Counted from the first letter of the stretch, positions 26,835-36,676 are shown. The stretch: 64,000 nt of DNA from Henriciella pelagia (GCF_002088945.1 NZ_NCSU01000011.1:620001-684000), one strand, 5' to 3'. Notes: a model not told the origin generated them from the sequence alone. Numbers and translations are program-made.

Positions 26835-27752
26835 CTAGCCTTCGACGACCGCCGGCACCCTTGGCAGGTCGCAAATGTCGTTCTTGAGCTGGGCAGCGGC
26901 GGCCAGCCTGTCGGTCCATTCCTGCGTATCCGTCCGCTGGACATACACCTTGGGGCGCTCACCTTCAGGAAGGTCGGACGCCATGACGGCCTTGTTGAGC
27001 ACGTCGGGATTCTCGATCGGCGTTCCGTTCGGCTCCGGGCCCTTCTTGATGGCGCGGACGACATCAAATCCTTCCAGCACCCGGCCCCAGGCCGTGTACT
27101 GCTTGTCGAGATGGCTTGCCTGATGGCGCATCAGGAAAAACTGGCTGTTGGCCGAATTCGGGTCATTGGTACGCGCCGTGGAGACAATGCCCGGACAGTG
27201 CGGGATCCAGCTGTCGAGCAAATTGTCGGCTGTCATCTCGGCCACGAACTGCGCCTGCGATGCCATCGGAAAGCCCTTGTAGAGCCCCTGTTTGGCATCC
27301 TGCGCCGGTCCGATCGGGTTCATCACCATGTCATTCGGATTGCGTCGGAAGGTGAACTCTCCCTCAATATTCGGCAGGCCGGATTCGCGGCCCTTCAGCG
27401 CAAAAATATCGCCGCCTTGTGCCATGAAATCATCAATCACGCGGTGGAAGACCGTACCGTCAAAATCGCCGGATCTGGTGATCGCGCGGAACTGTTCGAC
27501 ATGTGCTGGCGCGACTTCAGGCAGCATTTCCACCACGATCCGGCCTTTGGTCGTATCGAGGACCCAGAGGTTCTCTGCCTCGACCTCTCGCCACTCATCC
27601 GGTGCCGCCTCGACGTCGTTTATCGTGAATTGAGGCGCAGCCGGCGCGGCGGCTTCCGTTTCTGCACTAGCAGGCGCTTCCTGCGCACAGGCAGCAGCCA
27701 CGATCATGCTGGCACAGCCGAGCGCCATCGAAACAGTCCGGGTGATGTTCAC
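26835..27752 (-). CDS. cyclophilin-type peptidyl-prolyl isomerase, exported
   Basis: Catalyses cis-trans isomerisation of prolyl bonds in the periplasm. 305 residues, longer than single-domain cyclophilins. N-terminal signal with a possible lipobox (VAAAC, Cys22) and an Ala-rich linker to about residue 40. Cyclophilin core has TVFHRVIDDFMAQGGD and NSQFFLMRH. A 30-40 residue insertion precedes the NSQFF motif and a C-terminal extension follows. Its start overlaps the coaD stop by four bases. Confidence 0.92.
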   Translation of the reverse strand: MNITRTVSMALGCASMIVAAACAQEAPASAETEAAAPAAPQFTINDVEAAPDEWREVEAENLWVLDTTKGRIVVEMLPEVAPAHVEQFRAITRSGDFDGTVFHRVIDDFMAQGGDIFALKGRESGLPNIEGEFTFRRNPNDMVMNPIGPAQDAKQGLYKGFPMASQAQFVAEMTADNLLDSWIPHCPGIVSTARTNDPNSANSQFFLMRHQASHLDKQYTAWGRVLEGFDVVRAIKKGPEPNGTPIENPDVLNKAVMASDLPEGERPKVYVQRTDTQEWTDRLAAAAQLKNDICDLPRVPAVVEG

Positions 27753-28243
27753 TTGTATTTCTCCAGAAGCTTTTCCCTGACACGAGGCGTGACAAAGGAA
27801 CTGATATCGCCCCCAAATTTCGCGATTTCCTTCACGAGCCGCGAAGCAACCGCCTGATGCTGAACATCTGCCATCAGGAAAACAGTTTCAATCTCGCGGT
27901 TCAGTTGCTCATTCATCGCCGTCATCTGGAATTCGTACTCGAAATCGGAGACAGCGCGCAGGCCGCGAATAATCACGTGCGCATTACACGCTTCGGCAAA
28001 ATGCATGAGAAGATTATCGAAAGGGCGCGCCTCGATCGGGACGTTGCGCGGATTGGGCAGGTCGGCACATTCTGCCTCGACAATGGCAACGCGCTCCTCC
28101 AGCGAGAAAAGCGGCTTCTTGGCCTCGTTCACCGCGACACCGATGATCATCCGGTCGACGAGCTTCAGCCCGCGCCCGATAATGTCGAGATGCCCCATGG
28201 TGATCGGATCAAAGGTTCCAGGATAAAGCCCGACACGTTCCAT
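27749..28243 (-). CDS. coaD: phosphopantetheine adenylyltransferase
   Basis: Penultimate step of coenzyme A synthesis: 4'-phosphopantetheine + ATP to dephospho-CoA. 164 residues. Nucleotidyl-transfer motif YPGTFDPITMGHLDI at the N-terminus; RGLRAVSDFEYEFQMTAMN and the later conserved VKEIAKFGGDISSFV. ATG 28243 has GGAGG five bases upstream; a GTG at 28255 is rejected. Confidence 0.97.
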   Translation of the reverse strand: MERVGLYPGTFDPITMGHLDIIGRGLKLVDRMIIGVAVNEAKKPLFSLEERVAIVEAECADLPNPRNVPIEARPFDNLLMHFAEACNAHVIIRGLRAVSDFEYEFQMTAMNEQLNREIETVFLMADVQHQAVASRLVKEIAKFGGDISSFVTPRVREKLLEKYK

Positions 28244-28292
28244 CAGCACCTCCACTTAGGCAGCTAACTGCAACGATTGCAGCAGTCTCGCC

Positions 28293-31064
28293 TTATTCTT
28301 CGCTATCTTCGTCCTCTTCTTCCACAAGGCGGGCCACGGACACAACCCGTTCGCCCTCATTCGTGCGAAGAACCCAGACGCCTGATGTGGCGCGACCGGC
28401 AATGCGGATCTGATCGACATGGGTACGGATCAGCTGGCCTCCATTGGTGACAAGCATGATCTGGTCATTATCATCGACGGTGAAAGATTGCGCGATCTGC
28501 TTGACCGGCCCCTTCTTCTTGTCGCGGCCCCAGATATTGTGGGCGACGAGGCCCTTCCCGCCGCGCCCGGTGACCCGGTAATCGAAGGAAGATGAGCGCT
28601 TGCCCATGCCATCATCGGCAATGGTCAGGATATACTGATCGCGGGCACCAAGTTCTGCGATGCGTTCCGGGCTGAGCGCGGCCTCTTCGACGCCATCCTC
28701 TGCCTCGTCATCGGCCATCACGTCACCAGCATCATCCTCGTCCTCGCCCGTTGCCGCACGGCGCATCGCCGCGGCATGCTTGAGATAGGCGCGCGCTTCC
28801 GCAGAGGTGACCTCGACATGATGCAGAACACCCATGGAGATGACTTCATCGCCCTTGTCGAGACGGATACCACGTACGCCGGTCGAGTTGCGGCCGGCAA
28901 ACACCCGCACATCCGTCACCTGGAAGCGGATACATTTGCCGAGCGCGGTGGTCAGCATGATGTCATTGTCTTCATTGCAGATCTTGACCGAGACAATGCC
29001 ATCGCCCTCATCGAGCTTCATCGCGATCTTGCCGTTGCGATTGACGCGAATGAAATCGCTGAGCTTGTTGCGGCGAACCGTGCCAGAGCGGGTCGCGAAC
29101 ATCACGTCGAGCGAGTTGCGGCTCTCCTCATCATCCGGCAGCGGCATGACGCTCTCTATCCGCTCATCCTTGGAGAGCGGGAAGATATTGACCAACGCCT
29201 TGCCGCGAGATTGCGGCGAACCGACCGGCAGGCGCCACACCTTCTCCTTGTAGACCATGCCCTCGGAGCTGAAGAACAGGATCTCCGTATGCGTATTGGC
29301 CGTGAAGAGACGGGTGACGAAGTCCTCATCCTTCATCGCCACACCGGACCTGCCCTTGCCGCCGCGATGCTGGGCGCGATAGGTCGAAAGCGGAACGCGC
29401 TTCACATAGCCGCCATGCGTGACGGTCACGACCATGTCCTCGCGCTCGATCAGGTCCTCATCGTCCATGTCGGCATCGGCGAAAGTGAATTCGGAGCGCC
29501 GCGGCACGGCGAATTTCTCTTTCACCTCATTCAGCTCACCCCGGATGATATCAAGGATGCGCGAACGTGAACGCAGAATGTCGAGATAGTCTGCAATCTT
29601 CTCCGACAAGCCCTTGGCTTCATTGCCGATTTCATCACGGCCGAGGCCGGTGAGGCGGGACAGCTGCAGCGCAAGAATGGCGCGGGCCTGCTCATCGGAA
29701 AGATAGATCGTGTCGCCCTCGGCGCGGCGCGTCCGGCGGTCGGCAACGAGGTCGATCAGCGGCCCCATATCCAGTATCGGCCACGCCTTGGCGAGCAATT
29801 GCTCGCGCGCCGAATTCGGGTCCGGCGCATGCCGGATGATACGGATGACCTCGTCAATATTCGCAACGGCGAGCGCAAGGCCCACCAAGACGTGTGCGCG
29901 GTCGCGCGCCTTGTTGAGTTCAAATTTCGTCCGCCGGGCGACCACTTCCTCACGGAACTGGATGAAGGCCTGCAGCACCTGGCGCAGATTCAGCTGCTCC
30001 GGCCGCCCGCCATTCAGGGCGAGCATGTTCACCGGGAAGGATGTCTGTAGCTGCGAATAGCGGAACAGCTGATTCAGCACGACGTCCGCGCTCGCATCCT
30101 TCTTGATCTCGATCACGACGCGGATGCCGTGGCGGTCGGATTCGTCGCGCAGATCCGCAATGCCTTCAATCCGCTTCTCGCGAACGAGTTCGGCGATCTT
30201 CTGCACCATGGAGGCCTTGTTCACCTGATACGGAATCTCGGTGACAATAATCGCCTGACGGCCGGACTTGACCTCTTCAATCTCGGTGCGCGCCCGCATC
30301 AGCACAGACCCGCGACCTTCCAGCAACGCCTTGCGCGATCCGGCATAGCCGAGGATCAGCCCGCCAGTCGGAAAGTCCGGTCCCGGCACGATCTCGAGCA
30401 ACTGCTCGTCATCAATCGCCGGATCATCGATCATGGCGAGGGTCGCGTCGACCACTTCACCAAGATTGTGCGGCGGAATGTTCGTCGCCATGCCGACCGC
30501 GATGCCGCCGCCGCCATTGACCAGCAGGTTCGGGAACTGCGCCGGCAGGACCATCGGCTCCTGCTGGGAGCCGTCATAGGTGTCCTGGAACTGGACCGTA
30601 TCCTTGTCGATGTCGGCGAGCAGGTATTGCGCCGCCTTGGTCATCCGGGATTCGGTGTAGCGCATCGCCGCCGGCGGATCATTGTCGATCGAGCCAAAAT
30701 TGCCCTGGCCATCGACAAGCGTCAGCCCCATCGAGAATGGCTGCGCCATCCGCACCAGGGCATCATAGATCGCGCTGTCGCCGTGCGGGTGGTAGTTACC
30801 CATCACGGCACCGACAATGTTCGCAGACTTCTTGTAAGGCTTGTCCGGCGTGTTGCCATTGACCTGCATGGCATAGAGAATCCGGCGGTGAACCGGCTTC
30901 AGGCCATCGCGCACATCGGGCAGCGCACGGCTGACAATGACGCTCATCGCATAGTCGAGATAGGAGCGTTTCAGCTCGTCCTCGATATCAACAGGATCAA
31001 TCCCGTCCTCGTAATGCGGTTCGTCGTTTTCCGGCTCTTCTGGCGGTGTATTTTCGTCGCTCAC
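28293..31064 (-). CDS. gyrA: DNA gyrase subunit A
   Basis: ATP-dependent negative supercoiling, breakage-reunion subunit. 923 residues. Catalytic Tyr136 in [10 protein letters not shown]. The quinolone-resistance region reads [10 protein letters not shown] with Ser97 and Asp101 (E. coli Ser83/Asp87), the susceptible form. The C-terminal beta-pinwheel has a GyrA-box-like segment ([10 protein letters not shown]). An acidic insertion ([18 protein letters not shown], about residue 780) and an acidic tail (EEEDEDSEE) stand out. Upstream gene of the coaD-ppi-queA string. Confidence 0.98.
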   Translation of the reverse strand: MSDENTPPEEPENDEPHYEDGIDPVDIEDELKRSYLDYAMSVIVSRALPDVRDGLKPVHRRILYAMQVNGNTPDKPYKKSANIVGAVMGNYHPHGDSAIYDALVRMAQPFSMGLTLVDGQGNFGSIDNDPPAAMRYTESRMTKAAQYLLADIDKDTVQFQDTYDGSQQEPMVLPAQFPNLLVNGGGGIAVGMATNIPPHNLGEVVDATLAMIDDPAIDDEQLLEIVPGPDFPTGGLILGYAGSRKALLEGRGSVLMRARTEIEEVKSGRQAIIVTEIPYQVNKASMVQKIAELVREKRIEGIADLRDESDRHGIRVVIEIKKDASADVVLNQLFRYSQLQTSFPVNMLALNGGRPEQLNLRQVLQAFIQFREEVVARRTKFELNKARDRAHVLVGLALAVANIDEVIRIIRHAPDPNSAREQLLAKAWPILDMGPLIDLVADRRTRRAEGDTIYLSDEQARAILALQLSRLTGLGRDEIGNEAKGLSEKIADYLDILRSRSRILDIIRGELNEVKEKFAVPRRSEFTFADADMDDEDLIEREDMVVTVTHGGYVKRVPLSTYRAQHRGGKGRSGVAMKDEDFVTRLFTANTHTEILFFSSEGMVYKEKVWRLPVGSPQSRGKALVNIFPLSKDERIESVMPLPDDEESRNSLDVMFATRSGTVRRNKLSDFIRVNRNGKIAMKLDEGDGIVSVKICNEDNDIMLTTALGKCIRFQVTDVRVFAGRNSTGVRGIRLDKGDEVISMGVLHHVEVTSAEARAYLKHAAAMRRAATGEDEDDAGDVMADDEAEDGVEEAALSPERIAELGARDQYILTIADDGMGKRSSSFDYRVTGRGGKGLVAHNIWGRDKKKGPVKQIAQSFTVDDNDQIMLVTNGGQLIRTHVDQIRIAGRATSGVWVLRTNEGERVVSVARLVEEEDEDSEE

Positions 31065-31219
31065 GGAAGCCCTGCCTCTGGTCTCTCTGCGCGGGCCCGA
31101 ATCGCCCGCCGAATCTGGGTTTCAGCCTAGCAGGCGGGGGCAGCAGACACAAACTCTGATGGCGGTTCAGCCCGGTGTTTGCACAGCGCCGTATATTCTG
31201 TTTTTCAAGCCCCCAGACC

Positions 31220-31323
31220 GTCATCCCGGAATTTGCGCCAGCAAATATCCCGGCCCCAGTCAATTGAAGAGCAGGGCCCGCCCAAACCGGGTCCCGGCTC
31301 TCCCGTTGGTCGGCCGGGATGAC
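31220..31323. repeat. 104-bp palindromic intergenic element
   Basis: Terminal inverted repeats GTCATCCCGG (31220-31229) and CCGGGATGAC (31314-31323) enclose further matched segments (CCCGG...CCGGG). It sits between gyrA and the acyl-CoA dehydrogenase gene and carries no ORF. Elements ending in GTCATCCCGG are common dispersed intergenic repeats in alphaproteobacteria; this identification is from memory and pattern. Confidence 0.65.
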
Positions 31324-31341
31324 AGGAATGGGCTGGCAAGA

Positions 31342-32577
31342 TCAGAGCAGATCCCCGCCGGCCGCCGCAGCCGTCGTGCCATCCTTCTTGAAGGCCCGGA
31401 TGACATTCTTGCCGGTGATCCACTTGTGGACCTCATCCGGCCCGTCGACCAGCCGCTGCGACCGGATATGCGTGTACCAGGCCGCCAGCGGCGTATCGAG
31501 CGAATAGCCAAGCGCACCGTGCAGCTGGATCGCCGTATCGACCACCTTGTGAACCATATTGGCGAGGAACACCTTGGCGATGCCATTCTCCTGGCGAAGG
31601 TCCAGGCCATTTTCCGCCTTGTAGGCGATGTGCATCAGCATCAGCCGCGCGATATAGAGCTGGCTCGCGCACTCGGCCAGCATGAACTGGACGCCCTGCC
31701 GCTCTTCCAGCCCCTTGCCGAAGGTCGAGCGCTTGGTGACATGTTCCGTCGCAAGATCGAGCGCGCGTTGCGCCATGGCGACATTGTGCATCCCGTGGCG
31801 CAGGCGCCCATAAGCGAGACGGTGCTGTCCCATGGAAAAGCCGCCGCCCTCGCCGCCAAGGAGGCTCTCTGCCGGCACGCGCAGATCCTTGATCTCGATC
31901 TCGGCATGCCCACCGCCCATGATGTTGTAGAGCGGGCCATGCACCGCCATCGTCTCAATGTCGCGCTTGATCTTGTAACCGGGGTTCGGCAGCTCGACGA
32001 TGAAGGTCGAGAACTGCTCATGGCGCGGCGCGTCCGGATTGGTCTTCGCCATGACAACGGCAATGTCCGCCACCGACGCGGCCGATGAGAACCACTTCTC
32101 ACCATTCAGCACATAGTGACTGTTACCGTCCTTCTCCGCGCGGGTCTGCATGCCCGTCGCATCGGCCCCTGCTGCCTTCTCCGTCATCGAATAACAGACC
32201 CGCTTTTCGCCGTTGAGGATCGGCTTCAGGAACTTCTCTTTCTGATAGTCCGTGCCATGCGCGAGCAGGGTCAGCATGGTCGCATCATCCGGTCCCTGCG
32301 AGTTCATCGACAGCGCGCCGAGATGGCTCTGGCCGAGCTCCATCTGCACCAGCGCATTGGCCAGCGGGCCGAGCCCCATGCCACCATGCTCCTTCGGAAT
32401 GAAGGGCAGCCACAGGCCCTGTTTCCTCGCCTTGGCCCGCAGCTCATTGAGGACGGTCTTGTAATCCTCGCCATCGGTGAGGCGCTTCTCGGCCGGAATA
32501 CACTCATCCTGCACCCATTGGCGAACGCGTTCGCGAACCTGCTTGGCCTCATCCGGAATGGTAAAATCGATCGACAT
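31342..32577 (-). CDS. acyl-CoA dehydrogenase
   Basis: FAD-dependent alpha,beta-dehydrogenation of an acyl-CoA. 411 residues with the three ACAD domains: helical N-terminus, middle domain with CYSMTEKAAGADATGMQT and WFSSAAS, and C-terminal helical FAD domain (RSTFGKGLEERQGVQFMLAE, QLHGALGYS). The active-site end HIRSQRLVDGPDEVH resembles the ACAD10/11-like group. GGGAG precedes ATG 32577. Substrate chain length cannot be told. Single gene, divergent from the kelch gene. Confidence 0.93.
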   Translation of the reverse strand: MSIDFTIPDEAKQVRERVRQWVQDECIPAEKRLTDGEDYKTVLNELRAKARKQGLWLPFIPKEHGGMGLGPLANALVQMELGQSHLGALSMNSQGPDDATMLTLLAHGTDYQKEKFLKPILNGEKRVCYSMTEKAAGADATGMQTRAEKDGNSHYVLNGEKWFSSAASVADIAVVMAKTNPDAPRHEQFSTFIVELPNPGYKIKRDIETMAVHGPLYNIMGGGHAEIEIKDLRVPAESLLGGEGGGFSMGQHRLAYGRLRHGMHNVAMAQRALDLATEHVTKRSTFGKGLEERQGVQFMLAECASQLYIARLMLMHIAYKAENGLDLRQENGIAKVFLANMVHKVVDTAIQLHGALGYSLDTPLAAWYTHIRSQRLVDGPDEVHKWITGKNVIRAFKKDGTTAAAAGGDLL

Positions 32578-32749
32578 TGCTTTCTCCCTTAAGTCTCTTG
32601 GCGCCACGCTAATCTGCCCCGCCAGGCCTGCACAGCCCCAAACAGGACGCCTGACGCGGCGTGATCCTCTGTCAGCGCGAACCGCCATCCGGCATTGATG
32701 CAGACGGGTCAGGCGCTAGTCTCGCCCGGTCGAGTCCGGAGAATCGCCC

Positions 32750-33775
32750 ATGGCCCCCAAACCCCTGAGCCGCCGTTCAACCCTCCTGATGACCGCTGCA
32801 GGCCTGGCCGCGGGATGGGTGCCAGCCGCCGGAGCTGACAGCGCACGCCGCCAGAAAGGCTGGCGCAATGGCCAGTCGCTGCCTTTCCCGGTTCAGGAAA
32901 TCTATCCGGCGCTGCATGCAGGACGCATCCATCTTGCCGGCGGCTTCATCGCCGAGGATGGCCGCATTACAGGGCCGACAGCGATGCATCACGCCTACGA
33001 CCCGGCATCCGGCAACTGGACCGTAAAGGCACCCCTGCCCGCGGCACGCCATCACCCCCAGCTCATCTCCTATCGCGGCCGGCTCTACTGCATTGGCGGA
33101 TATGAAGCCGGCGAACAGGGCGGCTGGCAGATGCGCGGCGGCGTCTGGCGCTATGATGATGCTGAAGATGCATGGAGCGCCGCACCGGCAATGCCTGTGC
33201 CTAATGGCGAGAGCATTTCCGAAGTCGCTGACGGCCTGCTCTTCGTGATTGGCGGGCGCCACCCCAGGGCAGACCGCAATCTTGACTGGAATGACCAGAC
33301 AGACGTCGCCACCGCCTGGGCCTTCGACGGCAGCAAGTGGTTCGATACCGCGCCGATGCCGACCGCTCGCAACAGCGCCGCCAGCGGCGTCATCAATGGC
33401 TACATCCACGTCATCGGCGGGCGCACAGTCGGCGGCGGCAATCTCGCAAGGCACGAAGTCTACGATCCTGCTTCAGACCGCTGGGAGCACCGCGCGCCCA
33501 TGCCGAAGGCGCAGGGCGGTCTGGCCGCTGCAGCCATCGGCCACAGACTGTACGCCTTTGGCGGTGAGTATTTCTCCGGCAATGGCGGGGGCGTCTATCC
33601 CGATGCCTGGGTCTATGACGCCAATCGAGACAGGTGGAGCGCCATTCCCGACATGCCGAGGCCGCGCCATGGTCTCGGCGCCGTCGCCCTTGGCGGCGAC
33701 ATCCATGTGATCGGCGGTGCGCTTCGCGCGAGCGGCAAGGATACGAGTGCAGCAGTGGAGATCTACACGCCATGA
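32750..33775 (+). CDS. exported kelch-repeat beta-propeller protein
   Basis: 341 residues. The N-terminus has a twin Arg (SRRSTLLMTAAGLAAGWVPAAGA), a probable Tat or Sec signal with cleavage near residue 29. The mature part has about six kelch repeats, each with a GG pair and a following Tyr/Trp (YCIGGYEAG, FVIGGRHP, HVIGGRTVGG, YAFGGEYF, HVIGGAL). Likely a six-bladed propeller for binding protein or sugar; ligand unknown. Nine bases before the YitT-family gene, so probably co-transcribed. Confidence 0.88.
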   Translation: MAPKPLSRRSTLLMTAAGLAAGWVPAAGADSARRQKGWRNGQSLPFPVQEIYPALHAGRIHLAGGFIAEDGRITGPTAMHHAYDPASGNWTVKAPLPAARHHPQLISYRGRLYCIGGYEAGEQGGWQMRGGVWRYDDAEDAWSAAPAMPVPNGESISEVADGLLFVIGGRHPRADRNLDWNDQTDVATAWAFDGSKWFDTAPMPTARNSAASGVINGYIHVIGGRTVGGGNLARHEVYDPASDRWEHRAPMPKAQGGLAAAAIGHRLYAFGGEYFSGNGGGVYPDAWVYDANRDRWSAIPDMPRPRHGLGAVALGGDIHVIGGALRASGKDTSAAVEIYTP

Positions 33776-33784
33776 GCCGCGACC

Positions 33785-34405
33785 ATGACTGACGCCCAGG
33801 AGCCCCCACTCGAACAGCACAAATGGTATGAGGACGTTCAGGCCCTGCTCCTCGGCACCCTGCTGCTATCCTTTGGCGTAACCCTCTACAGCACCGCCAT
33901 GCTGATCACGGGCGGACTGGCTGGCACCAGCCTTCTCGTCGAGTTTGCGAGCCCCCTGTCCTTCGGCCTCGTCTTCTTCGTGCTAAATCTGCCCTTCTAC
34001 ATCCTGTCCGTCCTGCGCATGGGATGGGGCTTCACCATCCGGACCTTCATTGCCATCGCGCTCATCTCCGCCATGACGCGCCTTATTCCGATGTGGATGG
34101 ACTTTTCTGCCCTCGACCCTGTCTTCGCATCGGTCGCTGGCGCGGCGATGATGGGCGTTGGCCTTGTCATGCTGCTGCGCCACCGCGCCGGCATTGGCGG
34201 CATCACCATCCTGTCGCAATTCCTGCAGGACAAGGGCGTGATCCGCGCTGGCATCTTCCAGCTCATTGTCGACCTCGCCATCCTCGTCGTGGCGCTGTTC
34301 ATGCTGCCGCTGAAGTTGGTCGCGCTGTCCATTGTCGGCGCATTCGTGCTGAACCTGACTGTCGCTATCAACCACAAGCCCGGCCGCTATCGCGGCATGA
34401 GCTAG
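33785..34405 (+). CDS. YitT family membrane protein
   Basis: 206 residues, five to six hydrophobic segments, matching the N-terminal membrane domain of the YitT family (LLLSFGVTLYSTAMLITGGLAG and RHRAGIGGITILSQFLQDK). The C-terminal soluble DUF2179 domain of longer members is absent. Probably a transporter-like inner-membrane protein; substrate unknown. Follows the kelch gene. Confidence 0.85.
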   Translation: MTDAQEPPLEQHKWYEDVQALLLGTLLLSFGVTLYSTAMLITGGLAGTSLLVEFASPLSFGLVFFVLNLPFYILSVLRMGWGFTIRTFIAIALISAMTRLIPMWMDFSALDPVFASVAGAAMMGVGLVMLLRHRAGIGGITILSQFLQDKGVIRAGIFQLIVDLAILVVALFMLPLKLVALSIVGAFVLNLTVAINHKPGRYRGMS

Positions 34406-34461
34406 ACCACAGAACACATTCCCCGCGAACCGCATCGCCAGGCGTGCCACAACCCTTTATG

Positions 34462-34550
34462 GTGCATATACATTTTATATCGCCACACTTGAACTAAGCT
34501 CATCGAAAACCTCTTCGTCGTCCGTTGCAACTTATATAGTGCATATACAT
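34462..34550. promoter_or_regulatory. duplicated GTGCATATACAT motif before the TPR gene
   Basis: GTGCATATACAT occurs at 34462-34473 and again at 34539-34550, 77 bases apart, each in the wider context TAT(A/G)GTGCATATACAT(T/C)T. A third, inverted ten-base copy (TGTATATGCA) lies at 34669-34678, just inside the TPR coding region. The AT-rich repeats stand out from the GC-rich surroundings and look like regulator sites. Confidence 0.45.
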
Positions 34551-34661
34551 CTACTTGAGTATGGGGACTGGCAGGACGCCATCCTCCCAGCTTGGCCGAA
34601 TGCACTGCACGATAGGTCCAGATCGCATCGCGTCGGCCGGAAAATCAGGAAGGACTTACAC

Positions 34662-35288
34662 ATGAACCTGTATATGCATTTAGCGAAATCGCTTCACCGT
34701 TCGGCTTTATCCTCAGTCATCGTCGGCCTGACATTCGGCCTCGGCGCGGCGGCGCAGGTCGACAAGTTCTACGTTGGCGACGCGCCCGCTGCCGCCTGCG
34801 CAGAAGCAGCCGCCAGTGGCGGCATTCCAGACTATGGCGCCATGGGAGCCTGCAGGGACGCAGTGCGTGATACCGCCCTTTTGCGGTCGGACCGGGCGGC
34901 TTCTCTCGTCAATTACGGTATCCTGCAAATGCGCAGGGGCGACAGCGCGGGGGCGCTCGACCTCTTCGACCAGGCCAAGCGACTGTCTCCGCGACTGCCC
35001 GACATTCGCGTGAACGTCTCCGCAGCGCTCATCCGCGCGGGCGAGGCTGAAGCCGCCATCGACCTGCTGGACGACATTGCATCGATCGACCCGGATCTGC
35101 GCCCGGTCGCGCATTTTAATCGCGGGCTTGCCTACTGGGATCTGGAGCGGTTCCAGAACGCCTATGAGGATTTCAGCGCGGCCGTCAGCTTGCAGCCGAA
35201 CTATACCCCCGCTGCCAACATGCTCCAAAACTTCGAAATCCGGACCCCTGCCGGACCGGCCCGCCAACTGGCCAGCACACCCGGCTGA
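34662..35288 (+). CDS. exported tetratricopeptide-repeat protein
   Basis: 208 residues with a signal peptide (about 1-30, SSVIVGLTFGLGAAAQ). Three TPR-like helical pairs cover about residues 75-190 (VNYGILQMRRGDSAGALDLFDQA; AALIRAGEAEAAIDLLDD; FNRGLAYWDLERFQNAYEDFSAA). A Cys pair (Cys in AAACAEAA and GACRDA) may form a disulfide. AGGA lies seven bases before ATG 34662. Probably a periplasmic scaffold; partner unknown. Ends at a strong terminator. Confidence 0.83.
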   Translation: MNLYMHLAKSLHRSALSSVIVGLTFGLGAAAQVDKFYVGDAPAAACAEAAASGGIPDYGAMGACRDAVRDTALLRSDRAASLVNYGILQMRRGDSAGALDLFDQAKRLSPRLPDIRVNVSAALIRAGEAEAAIDLLDDIASIDPDLRPVAHFNRGLAYWDLERFQNAYEDFSAAVSLQPNYTPAANMLQNFEIRTPAGPARQLASTPG

Positions 35289-35313
35289 GTTGCCCGCTCC
35301 CGATGGGCGAACT

Positions 35314-35365
35314 CCCGGCGGAGAGGCGGCTGACCGTTCCCCTACGCCTTTCCGCCGGGCTTTTT
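35314..35365 (+). terminator. intrinsic terminator after TPR gene
   Basis: Nine-base stem CCCGGCGGA (35314-35322) with TCCGCCGGG (35351-35359), long loop, then CTTTTT. The T-run touches the stop codon of the convergent lipoprotein gene. Confidence 0.75.
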
Positions 35366-35876
35366 ATTCCTCGATCATGACGGGGCGCAGGTCGCTCGTT
35401 TCAATGTGCCATTGCAGGTCTTCTGTGGATGCGCCGGGAACGTCATTCACCCGGCTGAGCAGGACCGGACCTTCCATACGGTAGGCATCTCCATTCTGCA
35501 GCTCACCCGACATGCTCACCTGTGCTTCGTAATAGACGGTGCCTGCCGCGCCTTCCTCGCGCCCCTGCTCGAGCGATATCTTGATCGTGCGGTATTTTTC
35601 ATAGGCCTGTTCGAACTCCTCCAGCGTCATGCCGCTCGCTTCGCCACTTTCGCCCCAGACAGACCGGGCCGTTTCCCAGTCACGCGCCTCGAGCGCATCC
35701 GCCCACACCTGAAGTGTGTCTTCCGGCTCTCCGACCGCGACATCATTCGTGTCCATGGTTTCATCCACGGCTGCAGGGTCTGCCTGCTCGGGCACGACAG
35801 AGCGGTCGCTCGTGTCATCGGCCCCGCAAGCGGCAATCGCCATGGCAAGGGCCGGCACAAGAATACGATAGCTCAT
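35364..35876 (-). CDS. small lipoprotein of unknown function
   Basis: 170 residues with a lipobox (MAIAAC, Cys17). An acidic, low-complexity stretch follows (about 20-55), then a compact domain containing DTLQVWADALEARDWETARSVWG and EEFEQAYEKYRTIKISLEQG, and a beta-rich C-terminus (GTVYYEAQVSM, YRMEGPVLLSRVNDVPG). The fold looks NTF2/lumazine-binding-like, but this is a guess. AGGAG precedes ATG 35876. Confidence 0.78.
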   Translation of the reverse strand: MSYRILVPALAMAIAACGADDTSDRSVVPEQADPAAVDETMDTNDVAVGEPEDTLQVWADALEARDWETARSVWGESGEASGMTLEEFEQAYEKYRTIKISLEQGREEGAAGTVYYEAQVSMSGELQNGDAYRMEGPVLLSRVNDVPGASTEDLQWHIETSDLRPVMIEE

Positions 35877-35947
35877 CGAGACACTCCTCTTTCGAATGAG
35901 GAGAAACGAGCCGTGGGCGCCTGCGTTCCCGGCGGACCACACGTCGC

Positions 35948-36676
35948 TCAGGCCTGAAGCGTTCGGTCCGACACCACGGTGAGCTGATGCCTGGCATCCT
36001 TTTTCAGCACGATATCCGCATGCTCGCGAAGCGGCTCGATATGCTGGGTCAGATTGGGCAGGTTGATCTTGCGCCAGACCGACATGGCAAAGGCCTCCGC
36101 CTGCGGAACTGTCATATTGCGGAACTGCGCATAAAAGGAGGTCGGGTCATGCTCGGCCGCGTTCCAGAAACGCATGAATCGGGCAAGGAACCAGGTCTCG
36201 ATATCGCGCTGATCGGCATCGAGATAGACGAGGATGTCGGGCCGGTCGGTTTTCTTCACCGGCCCTCCCGGCGGCTCAAAGCCCAGCCCCTCGAGGATGA
36301 GGATGTCAGGGCGCGACAGGGTACGGGCGCCCGCCGGGTTCACATCATAGGTTTCGTGATCATAGGCCGGGATGCGCGCCTGACCAAGACGGATGGAGCG
36401 GATCGCCGCCGCCATTGCCTCGCGGTCATAGGTCTCTGGAAAGCCCTTGCGCATCATCAGCTCGCGCTTCTCCAGAATGGCATTGGGCAGCAGGAACCCG
36501 TCTGTTCCGACAATCTCGGCGCCGGGATCGGGCAACAGCGCCTCGCCTAACGCTCTGGCGAGCGTCGACTTGCCGACCGCGACCGAGCCGGTCAACCCGA
36601 CAATGAGATAGTCCCGTTCAGCAAGGATGGCGCGCAGGCGTGAGACGAGTTGATCCAGCCCCGTCATGTCCTGCAT
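35948..36676 (-). CDS. short type I pantothenate kinase-like P-loop kinase
   Basis: 242 residues. The sequence tracks E. coli CoaA: GLTGSVAVGKSTLAR (P-loop), GTDGFLLPNAILEKRELMMRKGFPE, DILILEGLGF, WFLARFMRFWNAA and INLPNLTQHI. It is about 70 residues shorter than CoaA, missing the N-terminal segment and part of a middle loop. Likely phosphorylates pantothenate, the first CoA step; a related uridine-kinase-type activity is possible. coaD lies 8 kb away. It is followed downstream by the lipoprotein gene on the same strand. Confidence 0.75.
   Translation of the reverse strand: MQDMTGLDQLVSRLRAILAERDYLIVGLTGSVAVGKSTLARALGEALLPDPGAEIVGTDGFLLPNAILEKRELMMRKGFPETYDREAMAAAIRSIRLGQARIPAYDHETYDVNPAGARTLSRPDILILEGLGFEPPGGPVKKTDRPDILVYLDADQRDIETWFLARFMRFWNAAEHDPTSFYAQFRNMTVPQAEAFAMSVWRKINLPNLTQHIEPLREHADIVLKKDARHQLTVVSDRTLQA

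Noticed and set aside
28268-28282. CTGCAA-CGA-TTGCAG hairpin after gyrA as a terminator
   Set aside because: No T-run on the - strand and a three-base loop; coaD starts just downstream.
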